A DNA stretch of 64,000 nt from Variovorax sp. PBL-H6 (lineage in GTDB: Bacteria > Pseudomonadota > Gammaproteobacteria > Burkholderiales > Burkholderiaceae_C). This document shows positions 34,715-43,950 of the stretch, piece by piece. The stretch is from NCBI RefSeq assembly GCF_901827155.1, contig NZ_LR594659.1, positions 5,366,501 through 5,430,500 on the forward strand, in the 5' to 3' direction. The translations under genes and the position numbers were made by a program. The notes beneath the pieces were generated by a model that was not told where the DNA came from, did not search any database, and worked only from the letters and a program-made list of their open reading frames with translations. How positions within the stretch are numbered: position 1 is the first letter of the stretch; each line of letters opens with the position of its first letter.

Positions 34715-35984
34715 CGTTTCCAGCCGCCGTTGGCTCTTCGTCACCCTCGTTTGCCTCGCAGCGCTGCCCACGCCGCGAGCGCATGCGCAGCCGGCGAAGG
34801 TGGCGCCGGGTTCTGTGTCGACCTACCTGGTCCAGCCGGGCGACACCTTGTGGGGATTGGCGCGCAGGTACATGGAGTCCGCACACCGCTGGCCCGAGCT
34901 TCAGCGCGGCAACGCGGTGCCAGTGCCCGAGCGCCTGCGCGTCGGGCAAATGTTGAACCTGGAAGGCCCCGCCGCCGTCCTGCATGTCTCGGGCAACGTG
35001 TCGCTCCAACGCGGCGCCGAGCCGGAGCAGCAGCTCGCCGCCGGAACGGCTCTCGTGGCGGGCGACCGGCTGACGACCGGGCGCGACAGCTTCCTGACGG
35101 TGGGCTTCGCAGATGGGAGCCGTGTAGTGCTTCCCTCGAGCAGCTCGGCCCGGCTGACCGAGGCGCATGGCCGGCGCACGCAGCTGGAGCTGCTCAGCGG
35201 GCGGGTCGAATCGTACGTGGAGAAGCAGAGGGAGCGGGAGTTCGAGATTCGCACCCGCAGCTTCGCGCTGGGCGTCAAGGGCACGCATTTCCGCGTCCGA
35301 TCAGAAGGCGGGGTGCAAGCGCTGGAGGTGCTCGAAGGCACGGTTCAGGCGACCGAGCTGGGGAGTGGCAATCGCAGTACCGAAGTAGCGGCACTCGAAG
35401 GCTTGCCGCTCGGCGCCGCGGGCTCCGTTCTCGAGGTGCGCAGTCTGCTGCCGGCGCCGACACAGCACGTGCCGAGCGAACGGAACACGGTCGCAGCGGA
35501 ACCGGTGACAGGCGCGGCCGCGTACCGCCTGCAACTGGCGAGCGACGCAAGCTTCCTGCGCTTGGCGGCGGAGTCGCGCGAGCCGGCGCCGCGCTTCGCG
35601 TTGCAGGATTCACTGGCGGCTGGTTTCTATCACACGCGGGTCTCCGCCCTTGACGAGCAAGGGATCGAAGGGCAGGCGAGCGAGGGCGTCACCTTTGTAG
35701 CGCCGGCACAGGGCCCGATGACCAGCGAGGCGCGCGCAGCAGACAACAGCCTCTGGCAGATCCGCTGGACAACACGCCAGCGGCAACGCCATACTTTCGA
35801 ACTCGCGCGCACGCCCGATTTCGCGTCCCCTCTGGTGGTCGAATCGGGAACCTACATGAGCGGTGTGACGGTCGGCCCGCTCGAAGGTCCCGCACGCTAC
35901 TACTGGCGTTGTCGCGAACAAGCCGAGGGGGAGTCGTCGCCGCCGACCGAATGGGGAGGCAGCTTCGAAGTAACGTCCCCTTGA
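34695..35984 (+). CDS. LysM-FecR domain periplasmic protein
   Basis: 429 residues. A signal peptide (RRWLFVTLVCLAALPTPRAHAQ) is followed by a LysM-like domain (TYLVQPGDTLWGLARRYM), a FecR domain (GDRLTTGRDSFLTVGFADGS up to RTRSFALGVKGTHFRV) and a C-terminal half with Ig/Fn3-like strands (YRLQLASDASFLRLA, YYWRCREQAEGESSPP). It would sit in the periplasm, bind peptidoglycan and relay a signal to the CHASE2 kinase. The gene order regulator-FecR-CHASE2 kinase is a recurring module. The start at 34695 lies within the regulator's last codons, suggesting coupling. Confidence 0.85.
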   Translation: MTKPAPSVSSRRWLFVTLVCLAALPTPRAHAQPAKVAPGSVSTYLVQPGDTLWGLARRYMESAHRWPELQRGNAVPVPERLRVGQMLNLEGPAAVLHVSGNVSLQRGAEPEQQLAAGTALVAGDRLTTGRDSFLTVGFADGSRVVLPSSSSARLTEAHGRRTQLELLSGRVESYVEKQREREFEIRTRSFALGVKGTHFRVRSEGGVQALEVLEGTVQATELGSGNRSTEVAALEGLPLGAAGSVLEVRSLLPAPTQHVPSERNTVAAEPVTGAAAYRLQLASDASFLRLAAESREPAPRFALQDSLAAGFYHTRVSALDEQGIEGQASEGVTFVAPAQGPMTSEARAADNSLWQIRWTTRQRQRHTFELARTPDFASPLVVESGTYMSGVTVGPLEGPARYYWRCREQAEGESSPPTEWGGSFEVTSP

Positions 35985-36010
35985 ACCGGGGAGTCGAGAC
36001 GGGTGGGTAC

Positions 36011-38413
36011 ATGCAGCGACTGCGCCGTCGCTACCTGTTCGAGTGGATGCTCATGTTGCTGCTGCTGCCGTCGACCATGGTCTGGCTGGACGGCAAGCCG
36101 GGGCTTGTCGAGGCCAATGCGGCCATTTACGACAAGATGCTGCTCGACAGCGCACAACAGCCCGCCCAGGACATCCTGATCATCGGCATCGACAAGCGCA
36201 CGCTGGAAGTCTTGGGCCCTTCGCCGCTTCCACGCTCGATGCATGCGCAGTTGCTCGAGCGATTGGCCGAGCACGCTCCACGCGCGGTGCTGCTGGACCT
36301 GTTCTTCGACACGCCATCGGCCGAGCCGGCACAGGACCAGGCGCTGGCCACGGCAATGTCGAAGCTGCCCGTCTACCTGCCGCTCGACTACGTCGCGCCG
36401 CCCATCGGCCTGCCGCAAGGAGCGCCCACTTTCAAGCTCCCGATCCCCGACCTGGCAAAGCGTGCGCGAGGGCTGGGGCACGCCAACGCCGCACCGGATG
36501 CGGACGGACTGGTGCGGGCAATGTGGCGCTACGAGGGGCGGCCGGACAAGGTCTGGCCCTACGTGGGACTCGAGATCGCCATGCAGACGGGCGAGCCTGA
36601 GTCAGCGCAAGTCCTGGGCTTGCAGTCGACCGAAGGCTGGGTTCGCGGGGGGCGCTTCGGTGTCGACTTCGCGGGCGCTGCGGGCAGTTACCCGACAGTC
36701 TCGTATCTCGACATGCTGCGGGGCGATTTCACGGACGAGCTCGTGCGCGGGAAGCTGGTGCTGATTGGCGCGCTGGCCAACGCAGGCCTGGGCGACACGA
36801 TGCCGGTGGCCGGCATCGGCGCGCTCACGAGCCTGCCTGGCGTCGAGATCCACGCCAATGCATTGGATGCGCTTCTCACCGACCGCGCGATCGACATTCC
36901 GACCGACTGGCGACGGGTGCTGTGGATCTCGGCGCCGGTCTGGCTCGTGCTGATGCTGTTCCTCGTCAGTGCCAGCCATGCGGTGGCCTGGACCTTCGCG
37001 GTCTCGCTGGGCTGCATCCTGTTGGACTACTTGGCGCTGGTGCACTGGCGGGTCGCCTTGCCGCTCGCCTCGCCGCTGTGCGGCGTGATCGCGTCCTATG
37101 TGCTTTGGAGCTGGCGCCGGCTGAACGCGCTGCTGGTGTTTTTCCGCCAGCGTGCGGCGCTGCTGAATGCCGTCCCGGCCGGCGCCTTCGAACCGCCGCT
37201 GCCCTTGCACCCGCCGCCGCTGGACTCGGTGGAACGCCGTGCGAATGCGCTGGACCTGGCCATCGAGCGCCTGACGCGCCTGCAGGCGCTGCTGACGGAG
37301 GGCATGTGGAGCCTGCCCGTGCCGGTGCTGATCTGCCGCGACGACGGTACCGTGAGCCAGAGCAACGCGGCTGCGCAGAATCTTCTCGCCACCGCGCTGG
37401 TGCTTTCGTCCACGGGTGCCGTGTTGCGGCCTGCCGCGGGCGGTGTCGACCACCTGAAGGGCGTCGACGTGCTGCGGCTGCTCGCCGATATGCAAAAGGC
37501 CGAGATTGCGGGCACCCACGCGACGCCCACTACGACCGCCTGGGAAGCGGCGATGGGCGTCGAGTACACGACGGAGCAGGGCAGCGTTTTCACATTGAGG
37601 GCAGCGTCGCTCGGGGAGGTGGGATCGGGCGCGGCGACATCGCGGGCCTGGGTGGTGGTGCTCAACGACATCACCACCGAGCGCCGTGCCCAGCGGGAAC
37701 GTGAGCAGTGGTTCAGCTTTCTCTCGCACGACGTGCGCGGCCCGCAGGTCACCATGCTCAGCCTGCTGGCGCTGTACGTGGAGGGCGCTTCCAACGTCAC
37801 CATGCAGAACGTGGTCGACGGGGTAGGCCGCGAGGCGCGGCGCACGATCCAGTTGGCCGAGAGCTTCATGGACATGCTGGAGGCCGAATCGAAGGCATAC
37901 CACTTCGCGCCGACCTTCGCCGGCTCCGTGGTGCTCGACGCCATCGATGCGACCTGGGCCGCAGCCCACGCCCGCGGACTGATCGTCAAGCCGCGGCTCG
38001 GCGCCTCGGAAGCCTCGCTCTCGGCCGATGCTTCGCTGCTGACGCGGGCACTCGTGAACTTGCTGCACAACGCCATCCGCCACAGCAAGCCCGAGAGCAC
38101 CATTTATATCTGCGTCGAGACGAATGTCGAAGCGAACGCTCCCTATGGCGAGGTGCTGATTTCGTTACAGGACAGCGGGAGCGGCATGGACGAACTGCAG
38201 CGTGCCAAGTTGATGATCCCCAACCAGGGCCGCCGGTGGAGCGCAAATGCCGATCCAGAAGCAGGACACGGCTGGGGACTCGGCTTGACGATCGTGCACA
38301 CCGTCGTGGCGCGCCACGGGGGTTGGATCGATGTCATCAGCGCACCCGACGCGGGGACGACCTTCTTCATTGGCCTTCCCTTGAGCCCGGAAAATCCGGC
38401 CTTTGACGCTTGA
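36011..38413 (+). CDS. CHASE2-domain sensor histidine kinase
   Basis: 800 residues. One N-terminal membrane segment (FEWMLMLLLLPSTMVWL) is followed by a large extracytoplasmic CHASE2 domain (DILIIGIDKRTLEVLGPSPL, PRAVLLDLFFDTP) and three membrane segments at about 305-370. A PAS-like region comes next, then the dimerisation helix with phospho-His573 in FLSHDVRGPQVT, and an ATPase domain (NLLHNAIRHS, GHGWGLGLTIVH). It probably senses an envelope signal together with the FecR protein and phosphorylates the regulator at 33920. It starts 26 bp after the FecR gene. Confidence 0.9.
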   Translation: MQRLRRRYLFEWMLMLLLLPSTMVWLDGKPGLVEANAAIYDKMLLDSAQQPAQDILIIGIDKRTLEVLGPSPLPRSMHAQLLERLAEHAPRAVLLDLFFDTPSAEPAQDQALATAMSKLPVYLPLDYVAPPIGLPQGAPTFKLPIPDLAKRARGLGHANAAPDADGLVRAMWRYEGRPDKVWPYVGLEIAMQTGEPESAQVLGLQSTEGWVRGGRFGVDFAGAAGSYPTVSYLDMLRGDFTDELVRGKLVLIGALANAGLGDTMPVAGIGALTSLPGVEIHANALDALLTDRAIDIPTDWRRVLWISAPVWLVLMLFLVSASHAVAWTFAVSLGCILLDYLALVHWRVALPLASPLCGVIASYVLWSWRRLNALLVFFRQRAALLNAVPAGAFEPPLPLHPPPLDSVERRANALDLAIERLTRLQALLTEGMWSLPVPVLICRDDGTVSQSNAAAQNLLATALVLSSTGAVLRPAAGGVDHLKGVDVLRLLADMQKAEIAGTHATPTTTAWEAAMGVEYTTEQGSVFTLRAASLGEVGSGAATSRAWVVVLNDITTERRAQREREQWFSFLSHDVRGPQVTMLSLLALYVEGASNVTMQNVVDGVGREARRTIQLAESFMDMLEAESKAYHFAPTFAGSVVLDAIDATWAAAHARGLIVKPRLGASEASLSADASLLTRALVNLLHNAIRHSKPESTIYICVETNVEANAPYGEVLISLQDSGSGMDELQRAKLMIPNQGRRWSANADPEAGHGWGLGLTIVHTVVARHGGWIDVISAPDAGTTFFIGLPLSPENPAFDA

Positions 38414-38428
38414 AGGTTCCGGGCGTTT

Positions 38429-39220
38429 TCAGAATCCGAGGACAGGCGACGCTTCGAGCTGCGGCTCCCGAGCCGACAAGGTCACCAATCTTGGCGCCTT
38501 CTTGCCGGGGCTCCTGCTGAGCTTGAAGCCGGCATAGCGGATGGTGCTGAGCTTCCATTCGCAGCCATGGAAGGCGATGAGTCCGAGTTGGCCGCGCAGG
38601 CGTCCCACACTGGCATCGAGCCAGCGGCCACCTGTTTCCGGCGCCAGCCCTGCCGCCATGGTGCGCAGCCAATCGCGCGACAGCACGTGCTCGATGTTGT
38701 GGAAGAACTCCAGCGCGAGCTCGAAATCCAGCGGACGCATGCCGATCTCGGTCCCGTCGAGCACCACGGATTCCTTGGACGGCAGGAAGCGATAACCGCC
38801 CCATTCCAGGCCTGCATCTTCGGCAGCGAGCCCGTGCTGCGCGAAGAAAGCCCTCATCCCCTTGTAGACGTCCGCAAAAGAGGAAGGCGCCGCGAGGACC
38901 ACGTCTCCGGCGGAGCAGCGCAGCGTCTCGGCGGCCTTGACGGGGTTCTCTCTCGCCAGGAATAGCAAGGGAACTTCCGGGTCGACCAGGCTTCTGGCGG
39001 CGCGGATCCAGGCCTGTTGCTCGATCGGGTTCTGCGGCAAGCCAACGCAGAGGGCCGAGCATCGCAGGAGGCTTCCGCGCAACGGCAGCAGTTCCTCCAG
39101 ATCGTTGAAGACGAGCGGCGCATGGCCCAGGGCGCGGATGGCACGTCGCATGTGTTCCCGCGAGCGAAGCACGGGGTCGAGCACGGCAACTCTTCGACGC
39201 AGTTCATTTCTGGCAGACAT
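38429..39220 (-). CDS. winged-helix regulator with pseudo-receiver domain
   Basis: 264 residues. The N-terminal ~120 residues align with a receiver fold, but the acidic pair is reduced (VAVLDPVLR), the phosphoacceptor position reads CVGLPQ and the KPF Lys is missing (AAPSSF). It should therefore not be phosphorylated in the normal way. The C-terminal domain is an OmpR-type winged helix with a shifted pattern (MRPLDFELALEFFHNIEHVL, DASVGRLRGQLGL, WKLSTIRYAGFKL). It converges on the CHASE2 kinase gene with only 15 bp between. The ATG at 39220 is used because the longer frame starts only with TTG. Confidence 0.8.
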   Translation of the reverse strand: MSARNELRRRVAVLDPVLRSREHMRRAIRALGHAPLVFNDLEELLPLRGSLLRCSALCVGLPQNPIEQQAWIRAARSLVDPEVPLLFLARENPVKAAETLRCSAGDVVLAAPSSFADVYKGMRAFFAQHGLAAEDAGLEWGGYRFLPSKESVVLDGTEIGMRPLDFELALEFFHNIEHVLSRDWLRTMAAGLAPETGGRWLDASVGRLRGQLGLIAFHGCEWKLSTIRYAGFKLSRSPGKKAPRLVTLSAREPQLEASPVLGF

Positions 39221-39639
39221 GTCAGTGGGCTCCAGTGAATGCGTGGGTACTCGCAAAGAAGTTGAAATGCACGAGCTTCCTTGTCGCCGCCACGCGTGGT
39301 GTAAGACTTAAGGATTGCGATAGTGCCGAGCAACAAAACCCGCGTGGAGGGGTTGCGACAATTGATCAGGATTGGGCGGCGCGGAAACAAGGGTTCCCAA
39401 CAGCGTTCACGAAATGAGGCCGCGAGAGCCCGGCTCTGAGCAATCTGCACGGCGTGGGCATCGCTTGGACGCGCCGGCGCGATCACCATGAGCCATGACA
39501 ACCTGATGAATTGTCGCGTCGGGTAAGCCTCGCCGCGCTTGGAGGCCTAACCTGCCAGCCGCGATCGAGACAAGGGCTCCTCCACTGGCCCTGCGGCTTT
39601 CAGCGGCGAACGGAGTGGCTTCTTTCTGATTGTGGTTCC
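39221..39639. other. intergenic region between divergent regulator genes
   Basis: About 420 bp without a recognisable gene. It holds a perfect 12-bp palindrome CGCGCCGGCGCG (39470-39481) and a 13-bp one, AGAGCCCGGCTCT (39425-39437). These could be protein-binding sites or simply GC-rich chance. The reading frame of the next gene is open back to TTG 39511, so part of this region might be translated. Confidence 0.4.
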
Positions 39640-41634
39640 ATGTCACTGTCCACGATGATCGGGGCGCCGCATCCCCCCTCGCTTTTCCCGGCTCGGGGAA
39701 TCGGCGCCATCCACCGTCCCGCGGCGGGGTCTTCGTTCCTGCGCTTCGTCGCTGCGCTTCCCTTTCGCAACCTCACGGGCCGGGACGCGCTGGTCTGGGT
39801 CGAGTTTTGCATGGCGGCGCTGCTGAACCGCGAGCTAGAAGCGCAGCAGGCGCTTTCAGTGCTACCGCTCGTCGACGTGGTCACCGCGCTCGAGGGCAGC
39901 GCTGAAAGCCCTCCGAGCGCCCGTGCCATCGAGCAGGTCCGCGCACTCGGTGCCCGCACCGTGATTGCTGCCCAGGTGCACGCCCACGAGAACGGCTTCG
40001 AGCTGCGCTACCAGTTGCATGGGGAGACGACGCTTGCAGATCCCAGTCCGCTGCGCGGCGGCGACCTGACACAGCTGACGATCGCACTCGGCCGCAAGCT
40101 GGCCCGCGAGCTCGTCGACGAGGCGCCGGCACGGGTCGTCACCGACACCTTCACGAACGAGGCCTTCACCCGCGCCAGGCAAGCAGCCAGGGAACAGCGC
40201 TACCAGACGGCACAGGACTACCTGCGGGTGTGTGTCGCCTCGCATCCGCATGCGCTCGAAATGGAGGTGGAACACGTCGAAAGCCTGGCGGCGATCGAAC
40301 ACCCCGAAACCGCATCCAAGGCCGAGAGCCTGCTCGCTCGCGCGGCCGCATCGGCCGACGTGGCGGCACAGGCGCGGGTGCTGCGTGCACTCGCCGGCTA
40401 TCACCGCGCACTCGAAAACAACGAGCTCGCCCGAACGCTCATCCACCAGGCGCTGACGCTGCTTGAAGCGAATGGCGACGAAGCACTGAAGGCGGCCTTG
40501 CTGCTGGAGCGCTGCGAGCTGGCCATCGCCGATCGCGAGTTCGAGCTCGCGCAAAGCATCGGCCGGCGTGTTCTCGCCGCAGCGCAGGGAGGCGACCACG
40601 ACCGGCTGACGGCGCAATGCCTGCGGCAGGAAGGCGTCATCGCGCACTTGCGCGGCCAGGCGGCGCCCGCGCTCGAAGTCCTGCACCGTTCGGCGCAGCT
40701 CAGCCGCAGCCCGCTACTGCAGCACGCGGACCTCGCGCGCACCCTCTACCAGATCGCGATCGTCTACCGCGATGCAGGGCGCATGCACGATGCGGCCCTG
40801 GCGATCGACGAAGCAGTCGACTACGCAAAACTGGCTGGCACGCCAGTACGTCATGCGCTCACGCTCGCGTTCCAGCTCACGGTGCACAGCTACGCCGGCA
40901 ACCAGGCTGTGGCCGACTCGGCACAGGCCACGCTCGCATCGGCGTCGATGCAGCAGTCCCGCGCTGGCCGGTTTCTATCGCAACTGACGGACGCCTGGCT
41001 GCACTGGCGCAGCGGCCGCACCGGCGACGCGCTGCAGCGCATGGAGCAAGTGCGCAAGCTCGGGCGTGAGGCGCGGCACTTCTGGCTCAGCTTCGCGATC
41101 ACCATGAACACGGGCATGGCCATTGCAGGCGGGCGCTACGACCTTGCTCACGACCTGATTGCAGAGATCGAGGCCAATCGGCGCTTCTACGAAGGGACTT
41201 GCCTGTACGGCTCCGCCGCCTTCTTCAAGGCCGCGCTGGCCCATGCGCGCGGTGATCGGCAACAGACCTGGCGCAGGCTGCGCGAGACGATGGCGGTCTC
41301 TCCGGTCGGCATCGTCCGCTCCAACGCCTGCCTGGCCGCAGCGTGGCTTGCGTGTGAGGATCGCGCGCTCTCCGAAGTCCAGGGCTGGCTCGACCAGGTC
41401 CCTGCATGGACAGCGGAGCATCCGAACGGCATCATGGCACTTGCGCGCTACCGTTTCGAGCAGGGGGACTGGGCGGCGGCCCTGGAGCATCAGGCGCGCT
41501 ACGTGGAACGCTGGCCGGCCGATGAAGTCACCTTGTACCAGCGCCGCCTCTTGAACGACTATCGCGAGGCGATGCGCACGGGAAGAGCCTTCGCGATCCC
41601 CCGCCTGCCGCACCTGCTGACCCTGCGCTTCTGA
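39640..41634 (+). CDS. TPR-repeat protein resembling the sensor half of CadC-like regulators
   Basis: About 664 residues from ATG 39640. After a short leader the segment LPFRNLTGRDALVWVEFCMA matches the TolB-like N-terminal strand pattern of the periplasmic or regulatory half of TPR transcriptional activators, but no DNA-binding domain precedes it. The rest is helical tetratricopeptide-like repeats (LARTLYQIAIVYRDAGRMHD, YDLAHDLIAEIEANRRF). No signal peptide or membrane helix is clear. No ribosome site is evident, so the start is uncertain. It may be a scaffold for the neighbouring T6SS-like module. Confidence 0.75.
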   Translation: MSLSTMIGAPHPPSLFPARGIGAIHRPAAGSSFLRFVAALPFRNLTGRDALVWVEFCMAALLNRELEAQQALSVLPLVDVVTALEGSAESPPSARAIEQVRALGARTVIAAQVHAHENGFELRYQLHGETTLADPSPLRGGDLTQLTIALGRKLARELVDEAPARVVTDTFTNEAFTRARQAAREQRYQTAQDYLRVCVASHPHALEMEVEHVESLAAIEHPETASKAESLLARAAASADVAAQARVLRALAGYHRALENNELARTLIHQALTLLEANGDEALKAALLLERCELAIADREFELAQSIGRRVLAAAQGGDHDRLTAQCLRQEGVIAHLRGQAAPALEVLHRSAQLSRSPLLQHADLARTLYQIAIVYRDAGRMHDAALAIDEAVDYAKLAGTPVRHALTLAFQLTVHSYAGNQAVADSAQATLASASMQQSRAGRFLSQLTDAWLHWRSGRTGDALQRMEQVRKLGREARHFWLSFAITMNTGMAIAGGRYDLAHDLIAEIEANRRFYEGTCLYGSAAFFKAALAHARGDRQQTWRRLRETMAVSPVGIVRSNACLAAAWLACEDRALSEVQGWLDQVPAWTAEHPNGIMALARYRFEQGDWAAALEHQARYVERWPADEVTLYQRRLLNDYREAMRTGRAFAIPRLPHLLTLRF

Positions 41635-41641
41635 GACTGTC

Positions 41642-41655
41642 CGCCGACAACGGCG
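41642..41655. terminator. weak hairpin between converging genes
   Basis: CGCCG-acaa-CGGCG, a 5-bp stem with a tetraloop, in the 29-bp gap between the TPR gene and the NarL-type regulator gene. It has no U-run; a terminator role is tentative. Confidence 0.3.
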
Positions 41656-41663
41656 CTGGCCAC

Positions 41664-42347
41664 TCAGGCTTCCGCCGTCAGCGTCTGCGCCGCAACGACG
41701 GCCTCTGTGCGGTTGCGCACGTTGAGCGCACGGAAGATCGCCGCCAAGTGGATCTTCACCGTGCCCTCACTGATGCCGAGCGCGCGCCCGATCAGCTTGT
41801 TGGGCTTGCCTTGCGACAGCAGTTGCAGCACTTCCACCTGGCGCTCGGTGAGGACGGTGCGCAGGTGCTCGAGGGTCTGGGCGGTGGCGGCGGACGATGC
41901 ACGCTGGGCGGCCTCGCCGGCACCGGGCGGCACGCCGGCCATCACGCCCGGCGGCACCGCCGACAACAGCATCGGCGGCACATAGACGCCACCGGCCAGC
42001 ACCAGCCGCACGGCCGACAACATGACCTCGGGCGAGTAGGCCTTGGGGATAAAGCCCAGCACCCCACGCTCGAGCGCCGACCGCATGATGGCCGGATCCT
42101 CGTAGCCCGAGAGCACGATGACAGGCACGGCCGGGTGGCGGCGCCGGATCTCGTCGACATGGGCCTGGCCCTCGGCACCGGGCATGTTGAGATCGATCAC
42201 GGCCAAGTCGATATCGTCGGAAGCGCGGGCGAGCAGTTCGTCGACGCTCATCGCAAGAACGAACTCGATGCCCGGCTCGATCTCCGACAGCTTGGCCTTG
42301 ACCGCCTCGATGACGAGCCTGTGGTCGTCGGCGATCAGGATTTTCAT
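41664..42347 (-). CDS. NarL/FixJ-type response regulator
   Basis: 227 residues. The receiver domain has the acidic pair (ILIADDHRLV), phosphoacceptor Asp in LAVIDLNMPGAEG, and a Lys in GFIPKAYSP. A Pro/Ala/Gly linker (PPGVMAGVPPGAGEAAQR) leads to a LuxR-type helix-turn-helix (LTERQVEVLQLLSQGKPNK, then ISEGTVKIHLAAIF). GAGG lies 6 nt before the ATG. It is divergent from the TssL gene with 256 bp between and may regulate the T6SS-like operon. No cognate kinase is adjacent. Confidence 0.9.
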   Translation of the reverse strand: MKILIADDHRLVIEAVKAKLSEIEPGIEFVLAMSVDELLARASDDIDLAVIDLNMPGAEGQAHVDEIRRRHPAVPVIVLSGYEDPAIMRSALERGVLGFIPKAYSPEVMLSAVRLVLAGGVYVPPMLLSAVPPGVMAGVPPGAGEAAQRASSAATAQTLEHLRTVLTERQVEVLQLLSQGKPNKLIGRALGISEGTVKIHLAAIFRALNVRNRTEAVVAAQTLTAEA

Positions 42348-42603
42348 GGGCGGCCTCAATAGATTAAGCGTGATGCACGCAGTCAACTCAACGAGTAGCA
42401 CGAAAGATAACGGTGAACAGCAAGCCCTGCAAGGCTCGCCGGCTCCACGAACGACATAGTCCCCAAGCGGTATGGCCGCTGTGCAGGGGCGTTGAAAGAA
42501 TCGATCCAAGATCCACCGCTCCAACAGGGACATCGGCATGTGCCATCGAGACAGGCGCAAACCCAAGGCTCCCGTTGCCACCGAAGAATAGCGCGAGCAG
42601 TTC

Positions 42604-43929
42604 ATGGCTCGCCTGTTCGACTGCTTCAGCACGCTCTTCTCGTTCGGCCTCGAGCTCGATGCGGCCATCGCGGCGCGCTGTGCTGCACCCATGCTCGAAG
42701 CCGCCCAGCGGCGCGCGCTCCATCTGCTCGAGCAGGCCCGTGCCGCGGCGCGCGAGGCGGGCAGCACCCAGGCGCACGTCGAATCGGCATCTTTCGCCGT
42801 CGTCGCCTGGCTCGACGAGGTGATCGCGCGCCATCCGGCGTGGACTCCGGGCGCGACGCCATTGCAGGTGCAGCTTTTCAACTCCAACAACGCGCAGAGC
42901 GAGTTCTTCCATCACCTTTCCGCCCTTCAGCCGGACGACGGGGAGGTGCGCGAGATCTACTGGCATGCGCTGGTCCACGGCTTCAAGGGCCAGTACTACT
43001 TCGAGAGCGGCGACGGGGGCGAGCTCGGCAAGCTCAAGGAGCTGCACGGGCGGCAGCTGCCCGTGTGCCCGCTGGCGCTCGACACGCTGGCCGAGGACCG
43101 CATCACGCCCCAGCCCTATGGCGTGCCCGACCCACCGGGCCCGCGCGTGCCGGAGGGGCGCGAGCGGGCGCTGCTGCGCGCCGCGGGTGCGATGGCGCTG
43201 CTCGTCCCGTTGGCGTACCTGCTGTGGGCCATGCTGGGTGGCTCACGCGAGCCGGCACCGACTCTGGCCCAGCGCATCGAGCAGCGGCTGCAGGCCTTTG
43301 CCTGTGCGGACCTGGCCGTGGCGGTGGGCGATGACGGCACGGCGCGGGTGAAGGGCTTCGTGCCCACGGCGGAGGACATGGTACGCGTGGAGCGCGAGGT
43401 GCGCGCCATGCCCGGCATCGGCACCTCGACCTTCGCACTCGGGCTGCGCGTCTGGCCCCATTGCGAGGTGGTTGCCATCCTCAGGCCCTACCAGGCACGC
43501 AACCAGGAGAAGCGCCATGGGCTGAAAGTCACCGCGCTCACGGCCCAGGAGAGCCGGGTGCGCGAGGGCGACACGGTGGTGGTGCGCGTCATCAACGCGG
43601 ACCACGAGGGCTACCTGCGGGTCGACTACTACACGGCGGATGGCGCGGTCATGCACCTGCACGCCAATCGCGGCTCTCGACCTCTGCACCCCGGCGAAGT
43701 GCTCGAGCTGGGCCGCGACATCCCCTCCAGCTGGCTGGTGAGCCCGCCCTTCGGCACGGTGCTGATCACCGCCTTGTCGTCGACCGCGCCGCTGCCCGAC
43801 GCCGCCGACACGCCGCCCTTCGAGCTGGCCTCGGCCTACCTGCAGCGGCTGCGTGAAGCACTGGCCTCCACTGAGGCCGCAGGCCGGCCGGTCGCCGACT
43901 TCGTGTTCCTCGAGACCGTCTCGCGCTGA
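42604..43929 (+). CDS. tssL: TssL/DotU-family protein fused to a DUF4384-like domain
   Basis: 441 residues. Residues 1-185 match the cytoplasmic DotU/TssL domain (ASFAVVAWLDEVIARHPAW, NSNNAQSEFFHHL, YWHALVHGFKGQYYF). One membrane helix follows (LLRAAGAMALLVPLAYLLWA). The periplasmic part first has a BON-like segment, then a DUF4384-like strand domain (REGDTVVVRVINADHEGYLR, HLHANRGSRPLHPGEVLELG) instead of the OmpA-like peptidoglycan domain found in some TssL proteins. TssL normally anchors the T6SS baseplate to the inner membrane with TssM. The next gene is a reduced TssM, 21 bp downstream. Confidence 0.85.
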   Translation: MARLFDCFSTLFSFGLELDAAIAARCAAPMLEAAQRRALHLLEQARAAAREAGSTQAHVESASFAVVAWLDEVIARHPAWTPGATPLQVQLFNSNNAQSEFFHHLSALQPDDGEVREIYWHALVHGFKGQYYFESGDGGELGKLKELHGRQLPVCPLALDTLAEDRITPQPYGVPDPPGPRVPEGRERALLRAAGAMALLVPLAYLLWAMLGGSREPAPTLAQRIEQRLQAFACADLAVAVGDDGTARVKGFVPTAEDMVRVEREVRAMPGIGTSTFALGLRVWPHCEVVAILRPYQARNQEKRHGLKVTALTAQESRVREGDTVVVRVINADHEGYLRVDYYTADGAVMHLHANRGSRPLHPGEVLELGRDIPSSWLVSPPFGTVLITALSSTAPLPDAADTPPFELASAYLQRLREALASTEAAGRPVADFVFLETVSR

Positions 43930-43950
43930 GACCCGCCATCCGGCTCTCGC

